Assembly: GCF_000513195.1 (NCBI RefSeq) | Contig: NZ_CBVI010000001.1 | Span: forward strand, 124,001 to 188,000 | Direction: 5' to 3' | Origin: Bacteroides timonensis | GTDB taxonomy: Bacteria; Bacteroidota; Bacteroidia; Bacteroidales; Bacteroidaceae | DNA: 64,000 nucleotides | Part shown: positions 10,201 to 19,800 of the stretch, piece by piece | Position numbering within the stretch: the stretch's first letter is position 1 | Layout of the letters: each line of letters opens with the position of its first letter | Translations under genes and position numbers: made by a program | The notes under the pieces: generated by a model | Database searches by the model: none | Seen by the model: only the letters and a program-made list of their open reading frames with translations | Told to the model about the DNA's origin: nothing

Positions 10201-10481
10201 CACAGCTTAGCAGCCGTTACCTGTATTCGTCAGATTATCTGCGTATCAAGAATGTTACTTTAGGCTACAACGTCAAGGGGATATCCAAATTGTTCTCAAG
10301 CGCACGTTTGTTCATATCGGTTGAAAACCTTGCCTTATGGGATAAATACTATGGCGGTTTTTCGCCCGAAGCTTCTAACAATGGCAGTCTTTCAGGCATG
10401 AGCGGCAGCAGTATGGGTCTTGACTATGGCGGTTATCCGATAGCACGCACTATTACATTTGGCTTTAACCTCAATTTCTAA
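7233..10481 (+). CDS. SusC/RagA-family TonB-dependent outer-membrane transporter
   Basis: 1,082 residues, first gene of the rightward operon. It imports oligosaccharides with the SusD that starts 19 bases after its stop. Signal peptide ends at GAAAQ (about residue 35); a carboxypeptidase-regulatory-like domain follows (SGTVVDQTGEPIIGANV to SFVGYK, about 38-110), then the TonB-box region DEVVVIGYG, a plug with PLYVVDGVPV and AAIYGSRGNNGVVLVTTKNG, and a long beta-barrel ending FGFNLNF. Its N-terminus resembles the divergent SusC at 3365-6526 (both begin MKNSK and keep SLL, RLF and IALFS), but the barrels differ clearly, so the two likely handle different fragments. No frameshift seen. Confidence 0.96.
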   Translation: MKNSKNLSLLSRLDKLQRLFLIALFSVLAMGAAAQGKTVSGTVVDQTGEPIIGANVVVKGTANGVITDQDGKFTLANVPQDATLKVSFVGYKEQSVKVADRSVIKIVLEDDMELLDEVVVIGYGSVKKGSLTNAVSKMDSKSIEDRPMARVENALQGQLAGVEVQTVTGQPGEALKIRVRGAASINASADPLYVVDGVPVSDLLGVNPNDIASIEVLKDAASAAIYGSRGNNGVVLVTTKNGKKGARKISVNFNYGIQSLEKELAVMDPVEWMEFRIKRSDMNYMAQASKHPDKTFSITDDNATRKANVGAGASFNATWDMDPRWFQYVSSATQAAHPQYSSSDPLFLMNLQDEFFKEAPVIDANVSISGGTENTTYMISGGYFDQDGLAYNTGYRRASVRAKLDTSLSKYVQVGLNLAPTYTHSWGGNANGKDAQTHKLVSQPPVGEVEAGYRYNAQGNGKYQWAGSASSPWAVMDNINKRDMMRLQGDAYLRILPMEGLKVEFTGSVNYYNRDAQGYNFTANGANWANAEGNNSSSSHATDVRWNTLLQAVVNYDKTFGEHNVGAMIGTSQEQSSIGYSTNQTYKSPFPNDNINYTFNNATSWPINASTVVQQTPRHLASFFGRLSYDYAGRYMFSGSLRRDGSSVFGANNKWGWFPAVSAGWNIANEEFWKKLGLDWWNAFKVRASYGVTGNNNIGVGVAYTSLSTASYGDYAGYAANALGNKDLKWEKAYSTDLALDLGFMNNRIQLSVDYYTKTTKDLLYSVPILGASGFTSVMKNIGQVDNSGLEIELNTQNITGEFEWSTSFNFSYNRNKVISLGGDSAIDRGFGTGSNVTNTLRVGEAINSFFLWDAIGVWKTEQEIVDYAESIGKTRNDIKIEGTKVVPGDIRLDDTNRDGNIDNSDRKILGSPTPSMVYGMTNRFSYKGFDLSVLITAQTGGKIMSILGRAIDAPGGGQNSNLMDRWSNCWWSETEQGDGVTPNPLSGRTQLSSRYLYSSDYLRIKNVTLGYNVKGISKLFSSARLFISVENLALWDKYYGGFSPEASNNGSLSGMSGSSMGLDYGGYPIARTITFGFNLNF

Positions 10482-10500
10482 TAATCTAACAAAGTAAAAT

Positions 10501-12192
10501 ATGAAAAGGATATTGAAAAAATATAGAATAGCGTTGCTCACAGCAATGTTGTTACTAACAGTGTCATCCTGCGAGGACTTTCTGAATGTGCCTCCTGTCG
10601 ACGCACTCGGTGCCGAAACTTTCTACCAATCGCCGACACAAGCCAATCAAGGTGTTATCGGATTATATTCCAAACTCCATTGGATCTCACGCGACGAGTT
10701 TCTTTGGTTGTCAGAAACACGCTCTGACAATATGTGGTACAATGTCGAATCAAACGCTGTACGTCCGGACATACAGTTGAATGTGTTCACAGCTCCTGTA
10801 ACTGCCGCCGAATTTAATACGGTATGGAACGAGTGGTATGCGGTTATTTACAATGCGAATGTCATTCTCGAAAAAGTTTCGGGAGCTACGTTCGATGAAG
10901 CGTTTAAGAAACAAGTGCTTGGAGAGGCGCATTTCTTGCGCGGATGGGCATACTTTGAGTTGGCGAGACTATATGGCAATGTGCCTGTTATCGACAAGAC
11001 AATGTCACCTGACGAGGTTGCAAGTGTTCCGCAGTCGACTGCTAAGGAAGTTTACAACAATATCGTTATTCCCGACCTCAGCTTTGCGCGTGATAATCTG
11101 CCATACGATGCAGATATGAAAGACTCGGAAGGCAAATCCCTCAAAGGACAGGGACGTGCCGACAAACTTGCCGCCCAAGCGATGCTTGCCCGTGTATATA
11201 TGACCATGTCGGGCTATCCTGTGAATGACGCAAGTGCAAAGGCATTGGCAAAGAGCGAACTCAAAGCCGTGCTCGACTATGCAGGCTATCCTAATTTCAA
11301 CAAGTATTGGGCACCTGATATGAACGAATGGACAAGGCAGTTTATCGATGATGAGACTTACAACAAGTATACTATCTTCGCATTCCAGCACCGTACTAAC
11401 GCTACAGGTTGTGGCGTGCCATTCGAGATGAGTCAGCTATTCCCATCTACCTATATATCACTTCGCACTACATCTACCGCTGAAGCATTCGTTGAAATAT
11501 CATTGGCGGCGGAGTTCGACCGCGACAATCAAGCCGACAAGCGCGGATGGGGAGCATCCATTGAATCGCGTAATTGGCCCGCAGGCACAGGCAGCAACTG
11601 GCCTGACCCGAAGATGCCTGAATATGCCGATGCAAGTAACGCAGATGTAACGTTCGATTTTGATTTAAGGCCTGAGAAGGTTGAGCGTACGGCATACTTC
11701 TACAAGTTCCTGCCTTCTATACCCAAACGTACAGCCTTAGGTTTCAGCGAAACTGATATTCAGAAAGTAATGACAGGCAGCGACCTTTATCGCAATTATC
11801 CAATCAACTATCCTGTTATCAGAATGGAAGATATTGCTCTTATGTATGCTGAAATACTCGCAAGTGAGGGTAACAATGACGAAGCGCTGGCTATCGTTAA
11901 CAAGATACGCCAACGCGCAGGTGCCGCCGTTGTCAGTGCCGCCGATGGTGCGGTTATCGACTTGATTAAGCGTGAACGTCGTTTGGAATTTGTTGGCGAG
12001 GGTATCCGCTGGTTCGACCTTGTACGTTGGGGAGATTGGAAATCTACCATCCAGAAGATGTTTGAACGTCGCAGGGAAACTGATAAGATGGGTAGCGGCG
12101 GTACTATTAAAGAGGGTTGGTATCTATGTCCTATTCCGGACGAACAAATGCACATCAAACCAGGATTATACAACCAAAATCCCGACTATTAA
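10501..12192 (+). CDS. SusD/RagB-family glycan-binding lipoprotein
   Basis: 563 residues. Lipoprotein signal ends at VSSC (Cys24), followed by EDFLNVPPVDALGAETFY, the usual SusD N-terminus. Helical repeat motif HFLRGWAYFELARLYGNVPV near residue 145, and the C-terminal signature LIKRERRLEFVGEGIRWFDLVRWGDW near residue 490, with a terminal YLCPIPDEQM and NPDY. It forms the lid of the SusC encoded just upstream and should bind the pectin-derived ligand at the cell surface. A hairpin 30 bases after its stop separates the SusC/SusD pair from the enzyme genes and may lower their expression. Confidence 0.95.
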   Translation: MKRILKKYRIALLTAMLLLTVSSCEDFLNVPPVDALGAETFYQSPTQANQGVIGLYSKLHWISRDEFLWLSETRSDNMWYNVESNAVRPDIQLNVFTAPVTAAEFNTVWNEWYAVIYNANVILEKVSGATFDEAFKKQVLGEAHFLRGWAYFELARLYGNVPVIDKTMSPDEVASVPQSTAKEVYNNIVIPDLSFARDNLPYDADMKDSEGKSLKGQGRADKLAAQAMLARVYMTMSGYPVNDASAKALAKSELKAVLDYAGYPNFNKYWAPDMNEWTRQFIDDETYNKYTIFAFQHRTNATGCGVPFEMSQLFPSTYISLRTTSTAEAFVEISLAAEFDRDNQADKRGWGASIESRNWPAGTGSNWPDPKMPEYADASNADVTFDFDLRPEKVERTAYFYKFLPSIPKRTALGFSETDIQKVMTGSDLYRNYPINYPVIRMEDIALMYAEILASEGNNDEALAIVNKIRQRAGAAVVSAADGAVIDLIKRERRLEFVGEGIRWFDLVRWGDWKSTIQKMFERRRETDKMGSGGTIKEGWYLCPIPDEQMHIKPGLYNQNPDY

Positions 12193-12512
12193 TCAGATTT
12201 GATAGTTGTAAAAGTTCTTATGCAGGCAGCTCTCTCACAAGGGAGCTGCCTTTGTAACGTCATAGCGTGCTGCAATTCACTCAGGGACTGAATGCCTTTC
12301 AATCCCTGAGTCATTGTACCCCTCTCAAAAGATGTGCCGAAAGGGGTAGAAAAAGGATGGCAAATATGAAGTAAGGATGGTAAGAAATTGCGGAGAACAA
12401 ATATATTCTTCCGTATATCTGTACAAATAACCATATAAATGGATATTTGTCTATTCCCTGTTACATTCATGACGCATACATTTGTGACATCAATTTTTTT
12501 AAATGACATACT
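12193..12512 (+). promoter_or_regulatory. Gap with two hairpins between SusD and the enzyme genes
   Basis: Hairpin one, 12224-12251: AGGCAGCTC pairs with GAGCTGCCT, followed by only a short T tract. Hairpin two, 12279-12311: ACTCAGGGACTGA pairs with TCA-TCCCTGAGT. Neither has a long U run, so they are more likely attenuators or RNA-processing/stability elements than full terminators. Further on, ACAAATAT and ATATTTGT form an AT-rich dyad (about 12400-12460). No open frame in the gap looks coding. Confidence 0.5.
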
Positions 12513-13844
12513 ATGAGAAAGCTTTGTTTAACCATTTTTGTATTAGCCGGCTTCAGCAAAGCGCTGTTTGCCCAGTTTGGTAATTGTACCGCATCCGAAA
12601 TGCAGACTTATACAGACCGTGAAACCGGAAACACCATTACCATACTTACCGACACTTTAAAAAACGACCGTTTCCTCTATCAGACAGACCCGATGTGGAC
12701 ATCTGACGGAAAATATCTATTATTCCGGTCATCCAGTCGCGCAAACGATAAAAAGATAGAGCGTACACTCCCAAACGGAGAGAAACGCAGTTGGACTCCC
12801 ACACAAATTTATTTTATAGAAATGGCAACAGGCCAAATCATTCAGGCTACGGAAGGTCCGGATTTGGGCAGTGCATTCCTGGCCAATAAGAGCAACCGTA
12901 TGTTCATCAGCCGAAAAGAAAAAGAAGACTGGAATCTGTATGTCATGAACCTGGATAAGTTCTTCGCAGACATCAAAAAAGGAAAGGTAGGAAAACCTGC
13001 CGCTTATGAAACTCTTTTAGGTACTTTTCCCACAAACATGGGACATCCCGGAGGATATGCCATAGATTGCAACGATGACTATGCATATATCACCGTGGAA
13101 CGTGAAGGAACAGAAGAAGAAAAAGAACGCATGGCGAAAAATGCATTCTTGCCGGAAAGTAACCAGCCGGTAAAAATAAAACCATCTCTTTGTGGCATCC
13201 GAAAAATGAACCTTGCTACCGGCGAAGTAACCAAAGTTATCGATACTGAATTTAAAACAGGACACATACAAGCCAGCCGTTTTATTCCAGGAGAAATCGT
13301 TTTCTGTAATGAAACCGGTGGTGATGCACACCAGCGGATGTGGTTCTGTACAGCAGACGGATCGGTCTTCAAGCCTCTTTATAAAGAGACTCCGTTAGAC
13401 TGGGTCACTCACGAAACTTTTGCAACCAAAGACTATGTTTATTTCAACATCCTGGGTTTTCAGCCTCGCCTTCGTAAACAAGTTAGTGGCATTGCCCGTA
13501 TCAATCTTCACACCGATGATGTGGAATTAGTAGGTCAGGTAGAACTGGATAAAGACCGCAAAGCCATAGAAGGACAACTTACCGGACGGGGATTCTGGCA
13601 TTGCAATGCAAGTCGCGACAATCGTTGGGCAGCGGGTGACACCTTCGGAGGAAATGTCTGGCTCATCAACGTACAGACCGGTCAACGCCATTGGCTGGTT
13701 TCGGACACCAAAATGAAACCGGATCATGCACACCCAAGTTTCAGTCCCGACGGCACAAAAGTACTTTTTCAATCCGGGCACTTCACAAACGGCAAGCGTT
13801 TGAATCTGATGATGGTCGATATTACTTCGTTTATTTCACACTAA
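12513..13844 (+). CDS. PL22-like oligogalacturonate lyase (beta-propeller)
   Basis: 443 residues with a Sec signal peptide ending near LFAQ (residue 21). The body has repeated WTSDGKYLLFRSS-like and SRDNRWAAGD-like blades typical of a seven-bladed propeller, and the C-terminal DHAHPSFSPDGTKVLFQSG motif of the oligogalacturonate lyase family (PL22), whose members use His residues and Mn to split unsaturated digalacturonate. A KKGKVGKPAAYETLLGTFPTNMGHPGGYA segment lies mid-protein. It is the first enzyme after the SusC/SusD pair and precedes GH2 by 17 bases. In an RG-I locus it may act on uronate-containing di- or oligosaccharides in the periplasm; the exact substrate is inferred. A non-catalytic propeller protein is the alternative. 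Confidence 0.7.
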   Translation: MRKLCLTIFVLAGFSKALFAQFGNCTASEMQTYTDRETGNTITILTDTLKNDRFLYQTDPMWTSDGKYLLFRSSSRANDKKIERTLPNGEKRSWTPTQIYFIEMATGQIIQATEGPDLGSAFLANKSNRMFISRKEKEDWNLYVMNLDKFFADIKKGKVGKPAAYETLLGTFPTNMGHPGGYAIDCNDDYAYITVEREGTEEEKERMAKNAFLPESNQPVKIKPSLCGIRKMNLATGEVTKVIDTEFKTGHIQASRFIPGEIVFCNETGGDAHQRMWFCTADGSVFKPLYKETPLDWVTHETFATKDYVYFNILGFQPRLRKQVSGIARINLHTDDVELVGQVELDKDRKAIEGQLTGRGFWHCNASRDNRWAAGDTFGGNVWLINVQTGQRHWLVSDTKMKPDHAHPSFSPDGTKVLFQSGHFTNGKRLNLMMVDITSFISH

Positions 13845-13861
13845 TTTGATAACAATAAACC

Positions 13862-16800
13862 ATGAAACATAGAATCCTTTTATTCCTTTTGGCTTTTATA
13901 TCCATAAGCCAGTATGTAGCAGCATCAGATGCTCGCAATAAATATAACTTCAATTCCGACTGGTTACTTTCCGTTGGTGATACTCCTGAAGCCCAACAAG
14001 TACGCTTTCAGGATACGGATTGGAAAAAAGTCACTTTACCCCGCGCTTTTAATGAAGATGAAGCTTTTCGCTTAAGCATCGACCAACTGACGGATACAGT
14101 GATGTGGTATCGTAAACACTTCCGTTTACCCGCCGGCAGTAAAGATAAAAAGGTATTTATAGAATTCGAAGGTGTCCGTCAGGGAGCTGATTTCTACATT
14201 AACGGTCAATATCTGGGCCTGCACGAGAATGGTGCGATGGCTGTTGGTTTCGATTTGACTCCTTATATAAAATACGGACAGGAAAATGTAATAGCCCTCC
14301 GCATTGATAATGACTGGAACTACAAGGAACGCGCTACCGACACGAAATATCAGTGGAGCGACCGTAACTTCAATGCCAATTATGGTGGTATTCCTAAGAA
14401 TGTATGGCTACATGTTACAGATAAATTATATCAGACTCTGCCTCTATACAGCAATCTGCAAACCACTGGTGTCTATATCTATGCGGAAGACATTCGTGTA
14501 AAATCCCGCAAAGCGGTGATTCATGCGGAATCCGAGATAAAGAATGAGCACAAACGTGCCAAACAAGTGGCCTATAAAGTTGAGTTGATAGACCGTGACG
14601 GCAAAACAATCAAAGTATTCGACGGTACTCAGGCTTTAGTGAAACCCGGAGAAACAGTAACCTTAAAAGCAGCCGCGGAGGTGGATGGTTTACATTTCTG
14701 GAGTTGGGGATATGGCTATCTGTATACCGTAAAAACAAGTTTATGGGCAGACGGTAAAAAGATAGATGAAGTAGCTACCCGGACAGGTTTCCGCAAAACT
14801 CGCTTTGGGAAAGGTATGATATGGCTGAATGATCGCGTAATCCAGATGAAGGGGTTTGCCCAACGTACCAGTAATGAATGGCCGGGAGTAGGAATGAGCG
14901 TTCCGGCATGGCTGAGTGACTATAGCAATGGATTGATGGTGGAAGATAATGCCAACTTGGTTCGCTGGATGCATATCACTCCATGGAAACAGGACATTGA
15001 ATCGTGTGACCGAGTGGGGCTGATCCAGGCAATGCAAGCCGGTGATGCAGAAAAAGACCGTGAAGGACGCCAGTGGGGACAACGGACTGAACTGATGCGT
15101 GATGCCATCATTTACAACCGTAATAACCCGAGTATCCTGTTTTACGAATGTGGAAATGAGTCTATCAGTCGGGAACACATGATAGAGATGAAAGCGATAC
15201 GCGATAAATATGACCCTCATGGCGGCCGTGCCATCGGTTCACGTGAAATGCTTGATATCCGCGAAGCCGAATATGGCGGAGAAATGCTTTATATCAATAA
15301 GAGTAAACATCACCCGATGTGGGCCATGGAATATTGCCGCGATGAAGGATTGCGCAAGTATTGGGACGAATACTCTTACCCCTATCATAAGAATGGAGAA
15401 GGGAACAATTCTTTCAAATCCGCCGCAACCAATAAAATCCAGAAGAAAGTAGACGCACGCGCTTACAATCATAATCAGGATTCATTTACGATAGAAAATA
15501 TAATTCGCTGGTTCGACTATTGGCGTGAACGCCCGGGAACCGGGGATCGTGTTAGTTCAGGTGGAGTAAAGATCATCTTCTCTGATACCAATACTCATTT
15601 CCGCGGGGTAGAGAATTATCGTCGTAGTGGGGTAACTGATGCCATGCGCATTCCCAAAGATCCTTTCTTTGCGCATCAGGTGATGTGGGACGGTTGGGTA
15701 GATATAGAAAATCCACGTATCCATATCATCGGCCATTGGAATTATAAAGAAGGTACAGTGAAACCGGTCTATGTAGTTTCCAGTGCAGAGAAAGTGGAAT
15801 TGTTCCTGAATGGAACATCCTTAGGATATGGTAATAGAGACCACCATTTCTTATATACTTTTGAAAATGTAGCATTTGCAGCCGGTAAATTGGAAGCAGT
15901 GGGCTATGATGAAAACGGAACAGAATGCTGCCGTACCCACTTACAGACAGCCGGTGAACCGGAGCAAATAAAGCTGAGCCTGATTCAGAGCCCTAATGGA
16001 TGGAAAGCAGACGGTGCGGATATGGTATTGCTTCAGGTAGAAGTAATGGATAAAGATGGCAGACGTTGTCCGTTGGCCAATGACCTGATACATTTCGATG
16101 TAGAAGGACCCGCCGAATGGCGTGGTGGTATCGCACAGGGAAAAGACAACTTTATTCTTTCAAAAGATCTGCCGGTAGAATGTGGCATCAACCGCGCACT
16201 CATCCGCTCTCTGACAACTGCCGGTACAGTTCGCGTGACTGCAAAAGCCAAGGGACTGAAATCTGCTGAGATCAGCTTCTCATCATCGCCAATAGAAGTA
16301 AAAGATGGATTAAGCAACTATATCCCCGGCAATGAACTGGAAGGCAGATTAACCCGTGGGGAAACTCCATTAACACCTTCTTATAAGGATACGAAAGTAG
16401 ATGTTGGCATCTTATCCGCTGCCGCCGGTGCAAATAATGAAAACACTATCAATAGTTTCGATGATAACGAATTGAGCGAGTGGAAAAATGACGGAAGGGC
16501 AAATACAGCCTGGATCACCTACCAATTGGAACGTGCCGCACGAGTGGATGAAGTTTGCCTGAAACTGACCGGATGGCGTTTGCGCAGTTATCCGCTGGAA
16601 ATCTATGCAGGTGATGAACTGATCTGGAGCGGAGAAACTGAAAAAAGTCTGGGATATGTTCATTTGAAAGTAAAACCTGTATTGACCAACGAGATTACCA
16701 TTCGCTTGAAAGGGGCAAGTAAAGAAGGGGACGCCTTCGGACAAATAGTCGAGGTAGCTGCTCCCGTCGCCAACGAACTGGATTTATATAAAGCTAAGGA

Positions 16801-16867
16801 TGGAGACAAAACCAGGCACGAATTACGCATTGTGGAAATAGAGTTTAAAGAAAACTTATGGCAATAA
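13862..16867 (+). CDS. GH2 glycoside hydrolase (beta-galactosidase/glucuronidase type)
   Basis: 1,001 residues, signal peptide ending near VAASD. Order: sugar-binding domain (VMWYRKHFRLP, GVRQGADFYINGQYLG), immunoglobulin-like domain, TIM barrel with the GH2 acid/base motif ECGNES (Asn432-Glu433), a candidate nucleophile Glu490 in WAMEYCRDEG, Ig-like domains, and a C-terminal discoidin/CBM-like module (about 865-970). It removes a terminal beta-linked sugar, most likely galactose or an uronic acid side group of rhamnogalacturonan; which one is not decidable here. Its stop codon overlaps the start of the following lyase gene by 10 bases, so the two are translationally coupled. Confidence 0.9.
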   Translation: MKHRILLFLLAFISISQYVAASDARNKYNFNSDWLLSVGDTPEAQQVRFQDTDWKKVTLPRAFNEDEAFRLSIDQLTDTVMWYRKHFRLPAGSKDKKVFIEFEGVRQGADFYINGQYLGLHENGAMAVGFDLTPYIKYGQENVIALRIDNDWNYKERATDTKYQWSDRNFNANYGGIPKNVWLHVTDKLYQTLPLYSNLQTTGVYIYAEDIRVKSRKAVIHAESEIKNEHKRAKQVAYKVELIDRDGKTIKVFDGTQALVKPGETVTLKAAAEVDGLHFWSWGYGYLYTVKTSLWADGKKIDEVATRTGFRKTRFGKGMIWLNDRVIQMKGFAQRTSNEWPGVGMSVPAWLSDYSNGLMVEDNANLVRWMHITPWKQDIESCDRVGLIQAMQAGDAEKDREGRQWGQRTELMRDAIIYNRNNPSILFYECGNESISREHMIEMKAIRDKYDPHGGRAIGSREMLDIREAEYGGEMLYINKSKHHPMWAMEYCRDEGLRKYWDEYSYPYHKNGEGNNSFKSAATNKIQKKVDARAYNHNQDSFTIENIIRWFDYWRERPGTGDRVSSGGVKIIFSDTNTHFRGVENYRRSGVTDAMRIPKDPFFAHQVMWDGWVDIENPRIHIIGHWNYKEGTVKPVYVVSSAEKVELFLNGTSLGYGNRDHHFLYTFENVAFAAGKLEAVGYDENGTECCRTHLQTAGEPEQIKLSLIQSPNGWKADGADMVLLQVEVMDKDGRRCPLANDLIHFDVEGPAEWRGGIAQGKDNFILSKDLPVECGINRALIRSLTTAGTVRVTAKAKGLKSAEISFSSSPIEVKDGLSNYIPGNELEGRLTRGETPLTPSYKDTKVDVGILSAAAGANNENTINSFDDNELSEWKNDGRANTAWITYQLERAARVDEVCLKLTGWRLRSYPLEIYAGDELIWSGETEKSLGYVHLKVKPVLTNEITIRLKGASKEGDAFGQIVEVAAPVANELDLYKAKDGDKTRHELRIVEIEFKENLWQ

Positions 16868-19800
16868 GATTGAATTATTATATAAAACACTGGGTTATTA
16901 TGTATATACTCCTGCTTTGCGGGAGTATATACGCTTTTTCTCAATCCTATGAGGAGAAAAACAACCTGATTTCCGGCTTAAATGCCCGCCAGTTTCACAA
17001 ATTCTGGAAAGTGGAGTCGGAATCGCCCGATTACAAAGTAACATTCCGGGGAGATACAGTTGAGATAGTCTCTCCCAAAGGACTAACTCTCTGGAGAAAG
17101 GAAAAGATGAGCGGCAAAGTCACCATTGAATACGATGCCTGCGTAGTCAGTGAAACGGGAAAAGACCGCCTGAGTGATTTAAATTGCTTCTGGATGGCTT
17201 CCGACCCGAAACATCCGGACAACTTATGGAAACGCGAGAAATGGCGCAACGGAATATTCCTGAACTGCTACTCCCTGCAGCTTTATTATCTGGGATATGG
17301 CGGGAATCACAACTCCACCACACGCTTCCGTCGCTATGATGGCAATGAAGCAGGCATCGCCGATCCTCAGGCCCGCCCTGTGATCTTAAAAGAATATACC
17401 GATGCAGAGCATTTACTGAAAGCGAACCACTGGTATCATATTAAAATTACGAACGAGAATAATAGGGTTAGTTATTATATAGACGGAAAGCGTCTGGTGG
17501 ATTTCAGGGATGCCAAACCACTGACTGAAGGTTGGTTTGGCTTCCGTACCACCCTATCGCGTACCCGCATTACCAATTTCCGCTACGAGTGCTCACTGCA
17601 AGAAACCTCCGTTGTGCCTTTGCAATGGATCGGCGGCACTCCCGAAATGGACAAAGCGGTCAGCTTCGGTGTGCCTTTTGAGAAAGGCAAAATCTCTCCT
17701 GAAAGCACTTTACAATTAACCACCGTAAATGGTGAAAACATACCGATCGACACTTGGGCGCTGGCCTACTGGCCGGACGGTTCGGTGAAATGGAGCGGAG
17801 TAGCAGGCGTTATCCCCGCCGGAACAGAGGGAGCGACACTAGAACTGGCAAAAAAGAAGTCGGTAAAAAAGGCAAGAACAACAAAAACCAACGATCAAGC
17901 ATCCGTTTCCGTCACCGAGATGCCCCGGAACATTCTGATAGAAACAGGAGTGATTTCGGCTTACATTCCCCGTCAAGGTGAATTCCTAATAGACAGTCTG
18001 CTATATAAAGGGGTGAAGGTGGGCGAAAAAACACGCCTGATATGTAGCACACAAAGCACGCCCATTCTTGAAAGCACTTCGCAGGTATCTTTCAGTAACT
18101 ATGTGAGCGAAGTGAAATCAGCAACGGTAGAGCGTTGCGGCTCTATACGTACGCTGATAAAACTGGAGGGCGTACATAAGAATAAAGACGGACGCGAATG
18201 GCTACCCTTTGTGGTACGTCTCTATTTCTATAGTGGAAGTGAACAGATGAAGATGGTGCATAGTTTCCTGTTCGATGGAGACCAGAACCAGGATTTCATT
18301 CGTGCCTTAGGCGTCCGCTTCGACGTGCCTATGCGCGAAGCGCTTTACAACCGCCACATAGCCTTCTCGTGCGCTGACGGCGGGGTGTGGAGCGAACCCG
18401 TACAGCCGTTAGTGGGGCGCCGCGTACTGACTCTGGGCGACGCAGCGAACAGAAACTCCGGCAAGGATGCGACGGATAAAAACTCCGGCAAGGATAAGAA
18501 AGCCTCCCTGCAACAACAACAGATGGGAGGGAAACGCATCCCACCTTATGAAGCTTTTGATGAAAAAAATCGCTCGCTATTGGACAACTGGGCATCGTGG
18601 AACACCTACCGCCTGTCTCAGCTCACTGCAGATGCTTTCTCCATCCGTAAACGGGCCAATGACACGAATCCCTGGATAGGCACCTTCTCCGGCACGCGCA
18701 GTGAGGGATATACCTTTGCCGGCGACGTCAGCGGTGGACTAGGGCTTTGCCTGCACGACTTCTGGCAGTCTTATCCTTCGGCCATCGAAATCTCCGAGAC
18801 GAAGACTCCCGTAGCTACCCTTACCGCCTGGCTATGGAGCCCCGATGCCGAGCCCATGGATTTGCGCCACTACGATAATGTAGCGCACGATTTAAACGCT
18901 AGTTACGAGGATGTTCAGGAAGGTCTGAGCACACCCTATGGAATTGCACGCACTACTACGCTCACCCTGATCCCGCAGGGAGGATACGCCGGGAAGAAGG
19001 CTTTTGCCGACCGTGCCAAGCAACTTTCGGAACCAGGTGTGTTGATGCCTACTCCCGAATACCTGCACGCACAGCAAGCCTTTGGCATCTGGAGCCTTCC
19101 GGATCGCAGTACTCCATTCCGCAGCCGGGTGGAAGATCGTCTGGATGCCTATATTAACTTTTACAAAAAGGCCATCGAACAGAACAAATGGTATGGTTTC
19201 TGGAACTACGGTGATGTCATGCATGCGTATGACCCTGTTCGCCACACCTGGCGATACGATATCGGAGGCTTTGCTTGGGACAATACAGAACTGGCCTCCA
19301 ATATGTGGCTTTGGTATAATTTCCTGCGCACAGGGCGTGCGGACATTTGGCACATGGCAGAGGCTATGACCCGCCATACAGCCGAGGTAGATGTCTACCA
19401 CATAGGGGAGAATGCCGGATTAGGTAGTCGTCACAACGTCAGCCATTGGGGATGTGGCGCCAAAGAAGCACGCATCAGTCAGGCCGCTTGGAATCGCTTC
19501 TACTATTATCTCACTACGGACGAACGCTGTGGGGACCTCATGACCGAGGTGAAAGACGCCGAACAGAAACTCTATACCCTGGACCCTATGCGTCTGGCAC
19601 AACCGCGTAGCGAATATCCCTGCACTGCCCCCGCCCGCCTGCGCATTGGTCCCGACTGGCTGGCATACGCTGGAAACTGGATGACGGAATGGGAACGCAC
19701 TCGCAATGTGGCTTACCGCGATAAAATCATTACCGGCATGAAGAGTATCACCGCCCTGCCCAATCGGATTTTCACAGGGCCCAAAGCGCTTGGCTTTGAT